Source: Nitrospira sp.
GTDB taxonomy: Bacteria; Nitrospirota; Thermodesulfovibrionia; Thermodesulfovibrionales; Dissulfurispiraceae
Reading direction: 5' to 3'
Length of the DNA: 60,863 nt
Assembly (NCBI GenBank): GCA_002634385.1
Contig: NSJL01000022.1
Span: 1-60,863 of the forward strand
The translations under genes and the position numbers were made by a program. The notes under the pieces were generated by a model. That model saw only the letters and a program-made list of their open reading frames with translations, had not been told where the DNA came from and made no database searches. Positions 20,498-29,514 of the stretch are shown here, in pieces. How positions within the stretch are numbered: position 1 is the stretch's first letter; every line of letters begins with the position of its first letter.

Positions 20498-21322
20498 ATG
20501 AAAGACCTTGAATGCACAGAATTCCTGCAATGGGGTCTCCCGAGGCTGCGGTTTCGCTGGTCGGGTTTTCGCAAAGTCCGGAAACAGGTATGCAAACGTC
20601 TCCAACGCCGCATAAGTGAATTGGGTCTTTCAGATATTTCCACCTACAAAGGATATCTCGATAGTCATTCCGCAGAGTGGGAAGTCCTCGACTCCCTGTG
20701 CCAGATCACGATTTCCCGCTTCTATCGCGACAGAAGGGTATTCGACGCGTTATGCTCTACAATACTTCCGGGGCTGGCAAAGAACGCATCGGAAACCGGG
20801 GCGCATGAAATCCGCTGTTGGTGTGCAGGCTGCTGCTCGGGTGAAGAAGCCTATACCCTGCAGATACTCTGGAGAACGTATGTAATGCCGGCACTTCAAC
20901 GACAGATACCGCTTCGCATCATTGCAACAGATTTAAATCCTGACGTGCTTGAGCGCGCACAAAAAGGCGCTTTTCCTGCGAGCAGCCTCGTTGATCTTCC
21001 GGAAAAGTTGATTCGAGAGGCATTCGAATGCTCGGGAAGTGCCTGCACCATTAGAGGGGCATTCAGAGAGGATGTCGAGTTTGCACGGCAAGACATCCGC
21101 GAGCAGCTGCCGGAGGGAACATTTCACCTCCTACTATGCCGCAATCTTGTGTTTACTTATTTCGATCGGACCTTGCAGCTCGAAATTCTCGAAAGGATAG
21201 TGGAACGGCTCAGTCCTGGCGGATTTTTCGTCATCGGGATACATGAATCGCTGCCGGATGGGGTAAGCACTCTCGTTCCGTACAACAAACTACCGGGTGT
21301 TTATCAGAAAAGTGCCCTATAA
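20498..21322 (+). CDS. CheR-type protein methyltransferase, solitary
   Basis: This 274-residue protein has the CheR N-terminal helical domain and a SAM-binding fold (WCAGCCSGEEAYTL), then ATDLNPDVLERA and LLCRNLVFTYF, the usual CheR order. CheR methylates glutamates on chemoreceptors. No receptor, CheA, CheW or CheB gene is in the window, so the substrate is unknown. A GTG six bases upstream is an alternative start. Base composition is a little more AT-rich than neighbouring genes. Confidence 0.85.
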   Translation: MKDLECTEFLQWGLPRLRFRWSGFRKVRKQVCKRLQRRISELGLSDISTYKGYLDSHSAEWEVLDSLCQITISRFYRDRRVFDALCSTILPGLAKNASETGAHEIRCWCAGCCSGEEAYTLQILWRTYVMPALQRQIPLRIIATDLNPDVLERAQKGAFPASSLVDLPEKLIREAFECSGSACTIRGAFREDVEFARQDIREQLPEGTFHLLLCRNLVFTYFDRTLQLEILERIVERLSPGGFFVIGIHESLPDGVSTLVPYNKLPGVYQKSAL

Positions 21323-21634
21323 AATTAGGATCTGCGCGTTTGCCATGAGGGTGGTGCCGATCCGAAGCCGGCCAGCGGGAGACCGCATCATGCTCTATCC
21401 CTTGTACGGGAGAGATTTTCGATAGCTCTCCATGCAACGGGAAAGTCAAGCTATGGTAGCCGGCTCCTCCTTGCCTTTCTCCTCTGCAATCTGAAATCAT
21501 ACAGGAAGAATGGCGACGGCAGGCAGCATCATCCCTCCACGGCCGGGAGTCCTTGCAACGGCTGCCCGGGAGCACTGCCGCCCTTGCGCGGAAGGGAGGG
21601 GGCGCGTTTCCTACGCATCCGGCCTCTCGGGAAT
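21323..21634. other. Intergenic, no gene seen
   Basis: No credible gene, RNA or strong hairpin was found between cheR and the YihY gene. An upstream extension of the YihY frame enters this stretch but has no membrane or family character. Confidence 0.5.
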
Positions 21635-22474
21635 ATGTTGATCCGCAGGGCGGTCGTGAAAAGCTTCACCGATTTCTTCAGGGACGACGGACTCCTTCTG
21701 GCGGGCTCCCTTTCCTACTTTTCCATGATGGCCCTTGTCCCCTTCTGCCTTCTCCTCATCACTCTTTTCGGGTATTTTCTCGGAGAGAACTATATGTTTC
21801 TTCAGTTCTTTTCCTCCAAACTGGTAAGCTTTTTCCCGCAGGCCGCCCAGGAAATAGCGGGTGAACTGAGAAAATTGATTTCATACAAGGGGCTGGGCCA
21901 CTATACGTTCCTTCTCTACGGAATCATGTCATACCAGCTCTTCGCCTCCTTTGAGGCGGCTATCAATGTGATCTTCAAAATAAAGAACAGGAGGCCCCTC
22001 CTCCTTTCCCTCGTGCTCTCCCTGCTCATCATTACGCTGATCCTCTTCTTTGTACTCCTCTCTTTCGGGGCGACGTCGGCGGTATCCCTGCTCAAGGCCC
22101 TCAGGGCATACTTCCCCGGTCTGTATATCGGGGCCATAACCCGCTTCCTCGTGGGTGTCGTGGTGCCGCTGGTTCTCGTATTCCTGGTGCTCACGATGCT
22201 GTATATCGTGCTGCCGCGGAGGAAGGTCCGGGTCTCCCATGCCCTCGCAGGCGCTCTCTTTACCGCCGTCCTCCTGGAGATGGCAAAACACCTCTTTACT
22301 CTCTACGTGGGGAAGGTCGCCCATCTGGGCACCATCTACGGACCCCTGTCCGCCTTCATTATCTTTCTTCTCTGGGTGTACTACTCCTCCTGCATCTTCC
22401 TCATCGGGGCCGAACTGGTTCACAATCTGGGGGATCCGGGACGAAGGCAAGGGGACAGGAAGGCACGGGAGTGA
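21635..22474 (+). CDS. YihY/BrkB family inner-membrane protein
   Basis: This 279-residue protein has about six hydrophobic helices and the family's N-terminal LAGSLSYFSMMALVP segment, with LPRRKVRVSHALAGALF and YGPLSAFIIFLLWVYYSS near the C terminus. YihY was once called RNase BN in error; the real function is uncertain. The ATG at 21635 places translation just before the conserved start; an upstream in-frame ATG at 21584 is possible. Confidence 0.87.
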   Translation: MLIRRAVVKSFTDFFRDDGLLLAGSLSYFSMMALVPFCLLLITLFGYFLGENYMFLQFFSSKLVSFFPQAAQEIAGELRKLISYKGLGHYTFLLYGIMSYQLFASFEAAINVIFKIKNRRPLLLSLVLSLLIITLILFFVLLSFGATSAVSLLKALRAYFPGLYIGAITRFLVGVVVPLVLVFLVLTMLYIVLPRRKVRVSHALAGALFTAVLLEMAKHLFTLYVGKVAHLGTIYGPLSAFIIFLLWVYYSSCIFLIGAELVHNLGDPGRRQGDRKARE

Positions 22475-22560
22475 TTTTTTTTGATGGACGGTATGCCGGG
22501 CACGAGCTATAATAAAGAGTCACGGGTACATTCCCATTTTTAATGCAAAAGGAGCGGTAC

Positions 22561-22866
22561 ATGAGAAAGTTTTTCGTTGCAGGTATGATCGCGCTGTCCC
22601 TCTGTGCGGTGTCCCTCCCGGACACACACGCGGGTGCTCAGAATGGGGTGTCGGGCAAAGTGGTGGAGACGATGGACAGCGGAGGATACACCTATGTCCG
22701 GCTCGAGAAGAACGGGAAGAAGATATGGGCGGCGATTCCCCAGACAAAGGTGTCCAAGGGGCAGACCATTTCCCTGAAACCCGGAACCGAAATGGTGAAT
22801 TTCGAGAGCAAAACCCTCAAGCGCTCTTTCGATACCATCATCTTTTCCGAAGGGATGATTAAGTAA
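22561..22866 (+). CDS. Small secreted protein, NrfJ-like
   Basis: This 101-residue protein has a signal peptide (basic start, hydrophobic core, cleavage likely after DTHA). The rest is a compact beta-rich domain with SGKVVETMDSGGYTYV and KKIWAAIPQTKVSKGQ, an OB-fold-like pattern seen in small NrfJ-like periplasmic proteins. The function is unknown to me. AAGGAG precedes the chosen ATG; another ATG 18 bases upstream lacks a site. Confidence 0.7.
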   Translation: MRKFFVAGMIALSLCAVSLPDTHAGAQNGVSGKVVETMDSGGYTYVRLEKNGKKIWAAIPQTKVSKGQTISLKPGTEMVNFESKTLKRSFDTIIFSEGMIK

Positions 22867-23033
22867 AAGAGTACGGCAGGGAAGGGGGCTCCTTCCGGGT
22901 CCCCTGAACGGCCGGTGACAGGAAGCCCGGTTACCCGGGATGCAGGCCGGCTGCGTGGCGCGCTTTCCGGTGCGCGGGGGACGCATATTCTCCTCTTCTG
23001 CGAGAATTCGACAGGGGCCTGAGCGGTGCGTCG

Positions 23034-25346
23034 CTACTTCGATGTCTGTGTGTAGATGCCTTCCCACCCGGGAGGGGGGAGATTGTTTTCGTACCCTTCG
23101 CACAGGGCCGCATAGGTTTTTGACGGTCCGTCTCCGGGAAGCTTCTCCGCGGCTTTGCGGAACCGTTCCTTTGCGTCCGTGAAGTGCGACGCAAAGAACA
23201 GGCAGAGCCCCTCATGGAACAGGCCGATCGCCTCCAGGTGCTCTTCTCCCATTGTAGCCCTCCGTCCCGACAGCTCAAATACCTCCAAAGGAGAGGTCCT
23301 TCCCTTCAGTACCACCTTCGCGAGAAGACGGAAGACATATTCCCCCGGCTGACAGGCATCCGCCTCGCGGCGGGTGCTGTCGGATACAAGAATCCGCGTC
23401 CCGAAATCCTTGTTAAGGGGTTCGAGCCGGGCGGAGGTGTTGACCTCCGTGCCGATCACGGTGTAATCGAAAATATCCTTCGATCCCATATTGCCCACCA
23501 CCATCTCCCCCGTGTTGATCCCGATTCTGATATGCAGGGCGGGCTTCCCCTCTCTCTCCCACTTCGTCCTCAGTTCCTCCACTTCCTCCACCATGAGCAG
23601 GGCGGCTTCGCAGGCGCGGGCAGCGTGGTCTTCCTGGAAAACAGGTGCGTTCCACTCCGCCATTACCGCATCTCCGATGAACTTGTCGAGGGTTCCTCCG
23701 GTCTTTTTGATGCAGTGCATCATCCGGCCGAGGTATTCGTTGAGGAGCGCGCTTATCTCCTCGGGAGCCACACGTTCGGAAAGGGAGGTGAACCCTTCTA
23801 TATCGGAGAAGAGGACGGTAATGCATCTCCTTTCCCCCCCCAGGGCGAGTGTGTCCGGAGACCGGAGGACTGCCTCGAGGACCGGGGGGGCGAGGTAATG
23901 CCCGAAGGCGGAACGGATGTGCCGTTTCTCCCTGTTCTCGTGAACATACTTGACCAGGAGCACGCCGAGGTACGTACCCGTCATTGAGACGGACACCTTC
24001 ACGACCGACAGTATCCAGCCATAATCGAAAAGCTTCCAGTGGAGTCCCGCAACGGACCCCGTCAGTGCGAGCGCGAGCACAAAGCCGCTGAAGGGATTGC
24101 TCCCTGCGGCGAGTATCCCGACGACCAGGGAAAAGAAGAGGATATCCCCTCCCTCCCCCCATTCCCCGACGGAACGAAGGCACTTGTTGGAAAGGAGACT
24201 GTCTATCACATTTGCGTGTATCTCGACCCCGGGGGCCACGGGGCTGAAAGGCGATGCCCGGAGGTCCGAAAGCCCTGCGGCGGATGCGCTGATAAGGACG
24301 ATCCTGCCTTTGAAGGTGCCGGGGGGAAGCACCGGCTGCCTTCCCTCCTGAGCCAGATCCCTGGACGCAATGACGGCATCGTACGGAATGTAACGATAAA
24401 ACGGTGCATAGGTGCCCTTTCCATCCGTCACTGTTCCTCCCTGATACGGGATCATCGCGCTCCCGTCGGGAAGCAAGGGGATCACCGCATCTCCGATGCG
24501 GATCACATCATCCTGTATTCTGATGGACGAAAGAGGCACGCCTTTTACATATGCCGCAATAACAAGGGACAACGAGGGATACGCGGTGGCGCCATCCCTG
24601 AACCACAGGAGGGGAAGAAACCTTCGGTATGTACCGTCGGTATCGGGGATCGCATTGATATGCCCGATGCCCCGGGAGGCCTCTGCCAGATCGGAAAAGG
24701 GGAGAGTAACATTGAGCAAGAGGAGGTGGTGACGGTTACGCGGAACAGGCACCGCCGAGACCGCCAGGGCGGACCTCGCCTTCTGAACGGAGGCCTCGTC
24801 CGCCGGGGGAGGGGACGCTTCGGCGGAATCATGTTCACTCACGGAGAACACCGACGGCAGGAAGACATTCCCGGCTCTCTTCACCGCAGAGACGAACAGC
24901 GTATCGTGCACTGCGGGGCTCAGCATATCGAGCCGGAGGAGCAGCTCTTCCCGTATCTCCCGCACATCCGCGTTCTTTGCCAGGGCTTTCAGCCCGGTGA
25001 TGAGGGAAGAGTCCACTTCCTGCCGCAGGGAGTGCTCGGCGAAGAGGATATCGAAGCCGATGGCCGCGGCGCCGTCGGACGCCAGGTATTCCACCACTTC
25101 GCCGTGCACGGAACGGGGCCAGGGCCACCTTCCATAGAAGGGTTCGAGCCTCTTGATCGTCTCTTCCGAGATGTCGAGGATGACTATATCCCGGGTGTGG
25201 TGCGAGGGATGCGCAAAAAAGCGGTGGCGCGCGTCTATTGTCTTGCGCTCGAAAGACAGGAGCTGCCCCCCCGGATCGAGACAGACGATCAGGGAGAGCA
25301 GGACGGCTATGCCGAAGGCATAGCCTACTTCCCGCCTTGCTTTAAT
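23034..25346 (-). CDS. CHASE2-domain adenylate cyclase with apparent AUU start
   Basis: This roughly 770-residue class-III nucleotidyl cyclase has an N-terminal membrane helix, a CHASE2 periplasmic sensor, three central membrane helices and a cyclase domain with both metal aspartates (LFSDIEGFT at about residue 515, and FIGDAVMAEW). The sensor homology (RRFFAHPS-like region, DIVILDISEETI, WPWPRSVHGE) starts well before the first ATG/GTG/TTG, a GTG at 25109. The frame stays open up to a TAG just before 25346, and the best initiator is ATT at 25346 with GGAGG nine bases upstream, inside the end of the fecR gene. It is probably co-translated with the FecR protein. A sequence error or other initiation mode is possible. 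Confidence 0.8.
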   Translation of the reverse strand: MKARREVGYAFGIAVLLSLIVCLDPGGQLLSFERKTIDARHRFFAHPSHHTRDIVILDISEETIKRLEPFYGRWPWPRSVHGEVVEYLASDGAAAIGFDILFAEHSLRQEVDSSLITGLKALAKNADVREIREELLLRLDMLSPAVHDTLFVSAVKRAGNVFLPSVFSVSEHDSAEASPPPADEASVQKARSALAVSAVPVPRNRHHLLLLNVTLPFSDLAEASRGIGHINAIPDTDGTYRRFLPLLWFRDGATAYPSLSLVIAAYVKGVPLSSIRIQDDVIRIGDAVIPLLPDGSAMIPYQGGTVTDGKGTYAPFYRYIPYDAVIASRDLAQEGRQPVLPPGTFKGRIVLISASAAGLSDLRASPFSPVAPGVEIHANVIDSLLSNKCLRSVGEWGEGGDILFFSLVVGILAAGSNPFSGFVLALALTGSVAGLHWKLFDYGWILSVVKVSVSMTGTYLGVLLVKYVHENREKRHIRSAFGHYLAPPVLEAVLRSPDTLALGGERRCITVLFSDIEGFTSLSERVAPEEISALLNEYLGRMMHCIKKTGGTLDKFIGDAVMAEWNAPVFQEDHAARACEAALLMVEEVEELRTKWEREGKPALHIRIGINTGEMVVGNMGSKDIFDYTVIGTEVNTSARLEPLNKDFGTRILVSDSTRREADACQPGEYVFRLLAKVVLKGRTSPLEVFELSGRRATMGEEHLEAIGLFHEGLCLFFASHFTDAKERFRKAAEKLPGDGPSKTYAALCEGYENNLPPPGWEGIYTQTSK

Positions 25347-26008
25347 GTACCCTTCCCTCCGACACTATGGCAGTTGAAGCAGAAGTCGAAAACCGTGCCC
25401 CTCTTCTCCAGCAAGGGGAGCGATGTCTGCGCTTTCACGGGGGCCGGCTCATTCTCGGGAACGGCGAGGTATTCACCCTTCGCCACTCTGATCGTCCTGC
25501 CGTCTTTCAGGGATACTTCCACGTCGCCGGAGCAGGTGCAGATACAGACGAGCTTCTCCCCCTCGCCGAACACCATGGAAAAAGCGGTACCGCGAATCCC
25601 CGCGGTGGCGAGGGAGGTCGTAATCGATGTCTTGCTCCCCTTGGGCAGGCTGGACTGGAGCCACAGGGCACCCCTCTCGATTTTTGTCCGGAAGTCACGG
25701 GGATCTTTTCCCAGCTCGACATGGGAAGACGGTCCCATAACGAACCGGCCTACAGCGGGGAATTCGATGATCGCCACCGCAGTCGTGTCGGTCCTCAGCC
25801 TGTCACCCCGGAGGACCTCCTGCCCGGTACCCAATTGCATCCAGTTGTTTTGCTCCGATCTCTCGAGTTTGCCGTCCCGGAGGGAAGCAACGATCCCTTT
25901 TTCCTTGTCTTTCCCCTGCACCTCAAGAACGCATACCAGGCACACACCAAGGAAGACTGCTGTCACCAACGAACCCGCATTCAGGAATCCTCGTACTCTC
26001 TCCCTCAT
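25325..26008 (-). CDS. FecR-domain exported protein with a C-terminal heme motif
   Basis: This 227-residue protein has an N-terminal hydrophobic signal/anchor (residues 11-30) and a FecR-type beta domain (ERSEQNNWMQLGTGQEV, RGALWLQS, GIRGTAFSMVFGEG). The last 18 residues contain CFNCH (Cys210-His214), a c-type heme attachment motif that is not usual for FecR. AAGGAGG precedes the ATG. It overlaps the cyclase gene, suggesting that it feeds a signal to the CHASE2 sensor in the periplasm. FecR family is clear; heme binding is inferred. Confidence 0.85.
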   Translation of the reverse strand: MRERVRGFLNAGSLVTAVFLGVCLVCVLEVQGKDKEKGIVASLRDGKLERSEQNNWMQLGTGQEVLRGDRLRTDTTAVAIIEFPAVGRFVMGPSSHVELGKDPRDFRTKIERGALWLQSSLPKGSKTSITTSLATAGIRGTAFSMVFGEGEKLVCICTCSGDVEVSLKDGRTIRVAKGEYLAVPENEPAPVKAQTSLPLLEKRGTVFDFCFNCHSVGGKGTLKQGGK

Positions 26009-26408
26009 CGCCTTTCCTCCTTTGCCGCAGTATTGAAATAAGAAGCGCCAGAAAAAACAGCTCCATCAAATAGATCTCTCGGTTCGTCTTGCCCTTTGGA
26101 GAGTGCTGCAGAAAACTCCGCATGGTGCAGAAAAGAAAAAATGAATAGAGGAGATTGCTCATCTTTTTCATCCTGTTTTGGTACTTCAAAAAAATTTTAC
26201 GCTCTAACTGTAATAGAAGAAAAGAATGCGTGTCAAGTCAATTCGGCGTGTGCGCCGGGGCAGAAAGGAGGAGCTGATTCCGGGCGTTTTCGCTGCCCCA
26301 AAGAATCTTTGATTCTTCGGGGACCCCTATTCTTTTCCTGGGGTCCTTGGCCGCCTTGCCAGGAACGGTTCGCTCGGCCTTGCAACGAACGCAGTCTGCA
26401 GACACACC
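26009..26408. other. Intergenic, one hairpin repeat
   Basis: No supported gene. It holds the hairpin at 26296-26322 with a tail also found at the right end of the window, and the fecR promoter region next to 26008. Confidence 0.5.
26296..26338 (+). repeat. Hairpin repeat with shared 3' tail, copy 1
   Basis: CCCCAAAGAAT and ATTCTTCGGGG pair as 11 bp with one mismatch around a CTTTG loop. It is followed by ACCCCTATTCTTTTCCT, closely matching the tail after the hairpin at 60792-60820. It may act as a terminator. Confidence 0.55.
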
Positions 26409-27212
26409 CTAGTTCGGCAGGCGTATGACGTACCGGTACGGAGGCGTCCTGTTGGTGAGCAGTGCGGGGTTCAGGCCCTTTATTTCCCTTACTGTCGTAT
26501 TGTATTTCTCCGCAATGGCAGCGAGGCTGATGATCCTGTTGGTGGTGATTTCCCGGTATTCCCGCTCTTCTGCCCCTCCGCTCTCCGGCGGTTTTATCCC
26601 GAAACTCTCCGGGTCTTTGGCGACCGTGGAGACTGCCATGAGTTTTGCCAGGTACCGGTTTATGATCTCGGGCAGCCGTACGGAGCTCTTGTCCTGATCG
26701 CGGGAGAAAAGGCGCCGTATCTTTCCGTCGCCCGCATTGTACGCGGCGAGGGCGATATCCCATGCCCCGAACATGCGGTACAGATCGTTCAGGTAGTTGG
26801 CTGCCGCATGGGTGGACTTGACCGGGTCTTTCCGCTCGTCTACGTACTGGTCCACCCTGAGACCGTATTGGCGTGCGGTGCCTTTCACCATCTGCCAGAG
26901 TCCTACGGCATTCCCGCTGCCTATGGAAAGGGGAGAGAAGCCGCTTTCAATAAAGGGGAGATAGGCGATGTCTTCGGGTATGCCCTTTTCCTTGAATATC
27001 TCCAGGATCAGCTCGATGTACTCCTGGGAGCTGTGCAGCTTCCTCTCGAAGGCTTCCGGGATTTTTTTGGTGAAGAACTCCAGCGCGCGCTCATAGAACT
27101 TGCTGGTGGAAGCTTTCTCCCTGATAGCGTGGAGTTCCTCCGCTGCGCGGACATGCAACGGAAGACCGACCAATAGGAAAAGCAACAACGTTGTCGATAA
27201 CAACTGTCTCAT
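26409..27212 (-). CDS. Lytic murein transglycosylase, MltD-like
   Basis: This 267-residue protein has a signal peptide (cleavage after VRAA) and an SLT domain: YLPFIESGFSPLS with the catalytic Glu, GNAVGLWQMVKGTARQYGL, and DIALAAYNAGDGKIRR. A short C-terminal LysM-like segment (ITTNRIISLAAIAEKYN) is present. It cleaves peptidoglycan in the periplasm, giving anhydromuropeptides. It resembles the longer protein at 51.7 kb. A GAGGTGA site precedes the ATG. Confidence 0.92.
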   Translation of the reverse strand: MRQLLSTTLLLFLLVGLPLHVRAAEELHAIREKASTSKFYERALEFFTKKIPEAFERKLHSSQEYIELILEIFKEKGIPEDIAYLPFIESGFSPLSIGSGNAVGLWQMVKGTARQYGLRVDQYVDERKDPVKSTHAAANYLNDLYRMFGAWDIALAAYNAGDGKIRRLFSRDQDKSSVRLPEIINRYLAKLMAVSTVAKDPESFGIKPPESGGAEEREYREITTNRIISLAAIAEKYNTTVREIKGLNPALLTNRTPPYRYVIRLPN

Positions 27213-27509
27213 TCCCCGTCACCTCATGGAGTAATTTTCAGATGGAATAATAAAGAAAGGGGGTGCTTCGCTGCTTATGTCAGGATCTGATGGAGAATTA
27301 TACCATTTCGGATACTTTTTTTTCGAGGTGTGCTGTCGAACACCCTCTGCATCCTTTTATGTAATTGTACCAGAACGCCTGCATGATGCAAGTTGCCGGT
27401 CAGAAAGATCCGGCCGGGAGAAAGGCGCTCTGAAAAGAAGTGGTTCTTTTCGTGCTTTGCGGGAATCTATTGTTGAAAGAATGGTATCCTTAAAGAGGAG
27501 GGTGCGGGT

Positions 27510-27860
27510 ATGCTGTACAGAATTCTTGCCGACGGTGTTGTTTTTATTCATTTTTTATGGATCCTTTTCCTGATCTTCGGTGCTTTTTGGGGAGTGCGTT
27601 TCCGGGCCGTGAGAATCCTCCACCTCTCCGGGCTCGCTTTTGCTGTCGGTATCCAGGTGTTCGGATGGTATTGTCCTCTCACGCACCTCGAGGTATGGCT
27701 GAGGGCGCGCCATGATCCTCTTACGACGTATACCGGCTCCTTCATCAGCTATTATCTGGAAAAGATCATCTATCTGCACCTGCCGGGCTCCGTTCTTTTT
27801 GCCCTGACCCTGCTGCTGAGCGGATTCAACGGGTGGGTGTATCTGCGGAAAAAAAGGTAA
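27510..27860 (+). CDS. DUF2784 membrane protein
   Basis: This 116-residue protein has three to four hydrophobic helices and the FGWYCPLTHLE motif of the DUF2784 family. The function is unknown. GAGGAGG precedes the ATG. It precedes the dsbC-like gene on the same strand by about 150 bases. Confidence 0.85.
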   Translation: MLYRILADGVVFIHFLWILFLIFGAFWGVRFRAVRILHLSGLAFAVGIQVFGWYCPLTHLEVWLRARHDPLTTYTGSFISYYLEKIIYLHLPGSVLFALTLLLSGFNGWVYLRKKR

Positions 27861-28008
27861 TGCAGGAAAACCTCCCGCGGAAAGTGCCGCTTTCCGGAAC
27901 TGCTCTGCGCATCCTGGATGCGGAGGCGGCAATCTGCTATACTATTTGATAATCTGCCCGGAGTCTCCATGAATTATACGGTGGGGAACCGATCACGGAG
28001 GTGAATGA

Positions 28009-28770
28009 ATGCACTTTCTCGTATGCGCCGTACTGATGGGTGTCCTGTTGTACCCTGCGGCGTCTCCCCATGCCTTTCCTGCAAAAGGGGAGGACTGCTC
28101 CCGGTGCCATACCCTGAAAAAGGAGGAGGCGACGGCCCTGTTGAAGGAGGTTATCCCCAAGGCAAAGGTCCTCGACATCAGGATGAGCCCCACGAAGACC
28201 ATGTGGGAGGTGGCTGTCGATACGGGCCGGAAGGGGATTGTCTACCTCGATTTTACAAAGAGGTATCTTCTTCTTGGTCCCCTCGTGGATTTGAAGAACA
28301 GAAAGAATCTCACCGAGGAGCGCCTTATCGACATCAACAGGGTCGATACCTCCCTGATTCCCCTTGCCGATGCTCTTGTCCTGGGCAGAAGTGATGCGCG
28401 GCACAAAGTGATCGTATTTGATGACCCGGAGTGACCGTACTGCGAGAAACTTCATCAGGCGATGAAGCAGGTGGTAAAGGAAAGGCCGGATATCACGTTT
28501 TATATCAAGATGTATCCTTTGAAGTCCCACCCGGGGGCGTATGAGAAGGCAAAGGCCATTGTTTGCGAGAAATCCCTCGCCCTCCTCGAAGATGCCTTTG
28601 CAGGGAAAACGCTGCCGAAGGCGAAATGCACCACCTCCGTGCTGGAGGAAAACAGCAGGCTTGCGGAAAAGCTCGGAATTGCCAGCACTCCCACCCTCGT
28701 CCTGTCCGACGGCAGGGTTGTCCCCGGGTACCGGGACGCGAAGACCCTGAAGGAGATGATCGGGAAATAG
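28009..28770 (+). CDS. DsbC-like thioredoxin-fold selenoprotein
   Basis: Read through an in-frame TGA at 28432-28434, this gives a 253-residue exported protein. A signal peptide is followed by CSRCH (Cys30-His34), a c-type heme motif usual in this DsbC subfamily, then the dimerisation-type domain, then the thioredoxin fold with FDDPE-Sec-PYCEKLH. Sec142 stands where DsbC proteins have the first cysteine of the CxxC active site; Cys145 remains. The part after TGA continues the fold through CTTSVLEE and the cis-Pro loop IASTPTLVLSDG. A hairpin follows the UGA. It would reduce or isomerise disulfides, or act as a peroxidase-like enzyme, in the periplasm. GGAGGTGAA precedes the ATG. Confidence 0.9.
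28432..28467 (+). promoter_or_regulatory. Candidate bacterial SECIS element in the dsbC-like gene
   Basis: CTTCATC at +16 to +22 after UGA pairs perfectly with GATGAAG, leaving the loop AGGC at +23 to +26. The loop start and N-G-G beginning match the mvhD hairpin exactly. Confidence 0.75.
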
Positions 28771-28888
28771 GGGGCAGGGGGAATGAGCCGTAGACCTTCC
28801 GAAGAGAATCGTCCTGTGTTGCACAGCGGCCTGTTTGGCTTTATGATTTAAGGAGCAACAGGTCCCTGCACAAGAGAAGGAGAGCGCG

Positions 28889-29248
28889 ATGCGTATACAG
28901 AAAGCGGCAGTGCTCTTTGTCCTGATCTCACTCCTCGTTTCCTGCGCAGGATTCAGGATCTCGGGTGCGAAGAGCGAGTTCCAGGAGGGTCTGTCCCTGT
29001 TCAACCGGGGGCAGTATGAAGCGGCGATCCCCCACTTCCAGAAGGCGACGGAGCTTGATCCTGACTTAGGGCAGGCGTATCTCTATCTCGGCAGGTCCTA
29101 CCTGAGCCTGCGCAGGTGGTCCCAGGCGATCACTCCGTTGCGGACTGCCCTGCGGCTTTCCCCGGAGGAAACGAGGAGAGAGATCTCGAATCTCCTCATA
29201 GACGCCCTCCTTGGCGCGGCAGAGCCCGTACTCCCAAAAGAGAGGTAA
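28889..29248 (+). CDS. TPR-repeat lipoprotein
   Basis: This 119-residue protein has a lipoprotein signal (LLVSC, Cys19) and then two to three tetratricopeptide repeats (FQEGLSLFNRGQYEAAIPHF, GQAYLYLGRSYLSLRRW). TPRs mediate protein binding; here it would sit on a membrane facing the periplasm. Partner unknown. Confidence 0.82.
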   Translation: MRIQKAAVLFVLISLLVSCAGFRISGAKSEFQEGLSLFNRGQYEAAIPHFQKATELDPDLGQAYLYLGRSYLSLRRWSQAITPLRTALRLSPEETRREISNLLIDALLGAAEPVLPKER

Positions 29249-29307
29249 AGGGGTTCCGGCGTCCTTCAGCCGGAAAAACGGCAGCGGCTGTGCGCACCGG
29301 ATGCTCC

Positions 29308-29490
29308 TTACGCTTTTCGTACCGTCTTCGTTTTCGGGGTGAAGGAGAGGCATTCCTCTCCGGAGCTCCGGTAGACCTCTTCGGAAGGCATGCGTTTCGC
29401 TTTGAAGTTGATGGCGCGGCACCCGTACGGGAAATTCCTGTCCCAGGTGATGTAGTGATGCGCACAATGAAAACAGTCGATTCTCTTCAT
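29308..29490 (-). CDS. Small conserved cysteine-rich protein
   Basis: This 60-residue protein has Cys pairs in IDCFHCAHH, a single Cys in YGCRAINFKAK and a last Cys in SGEECLSF; the spacing suggests a small metal-binding domain. The pattern resembles short uncharacterised proteins of anaerobic deltaproteobacteria and Nitrospirota. It lies 24 bases after the NtrC-type gene and is probably in its operon. Function unknown. Confidence 0.65.
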   Translation of the reverse strand: MKRIDCFHCAHHYITWDRNFPYGCRAINFKAKRMPSEEVYRSSGEECLSFTPKTKTVRKA

Positions 29491-29514
29491 ACGCCGTCCA
29501 TCGGAAAGGCGGCC

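Noticed and set aside
25266..25346. A frameshift in the cyclase N terminus at the run of Gs
   Set aside because: Counting the run as seven Gs keeps one open frame from the membrane helix into the CHASE2 domain. Only the start codon is abnormal.
26233..26763. Alternative open frame across the 26.3-kb hairpin and the transglycosylase gene
   Set aside because: It is out of frame with a clear SLT-domain gene and has no ribosome site or family features.
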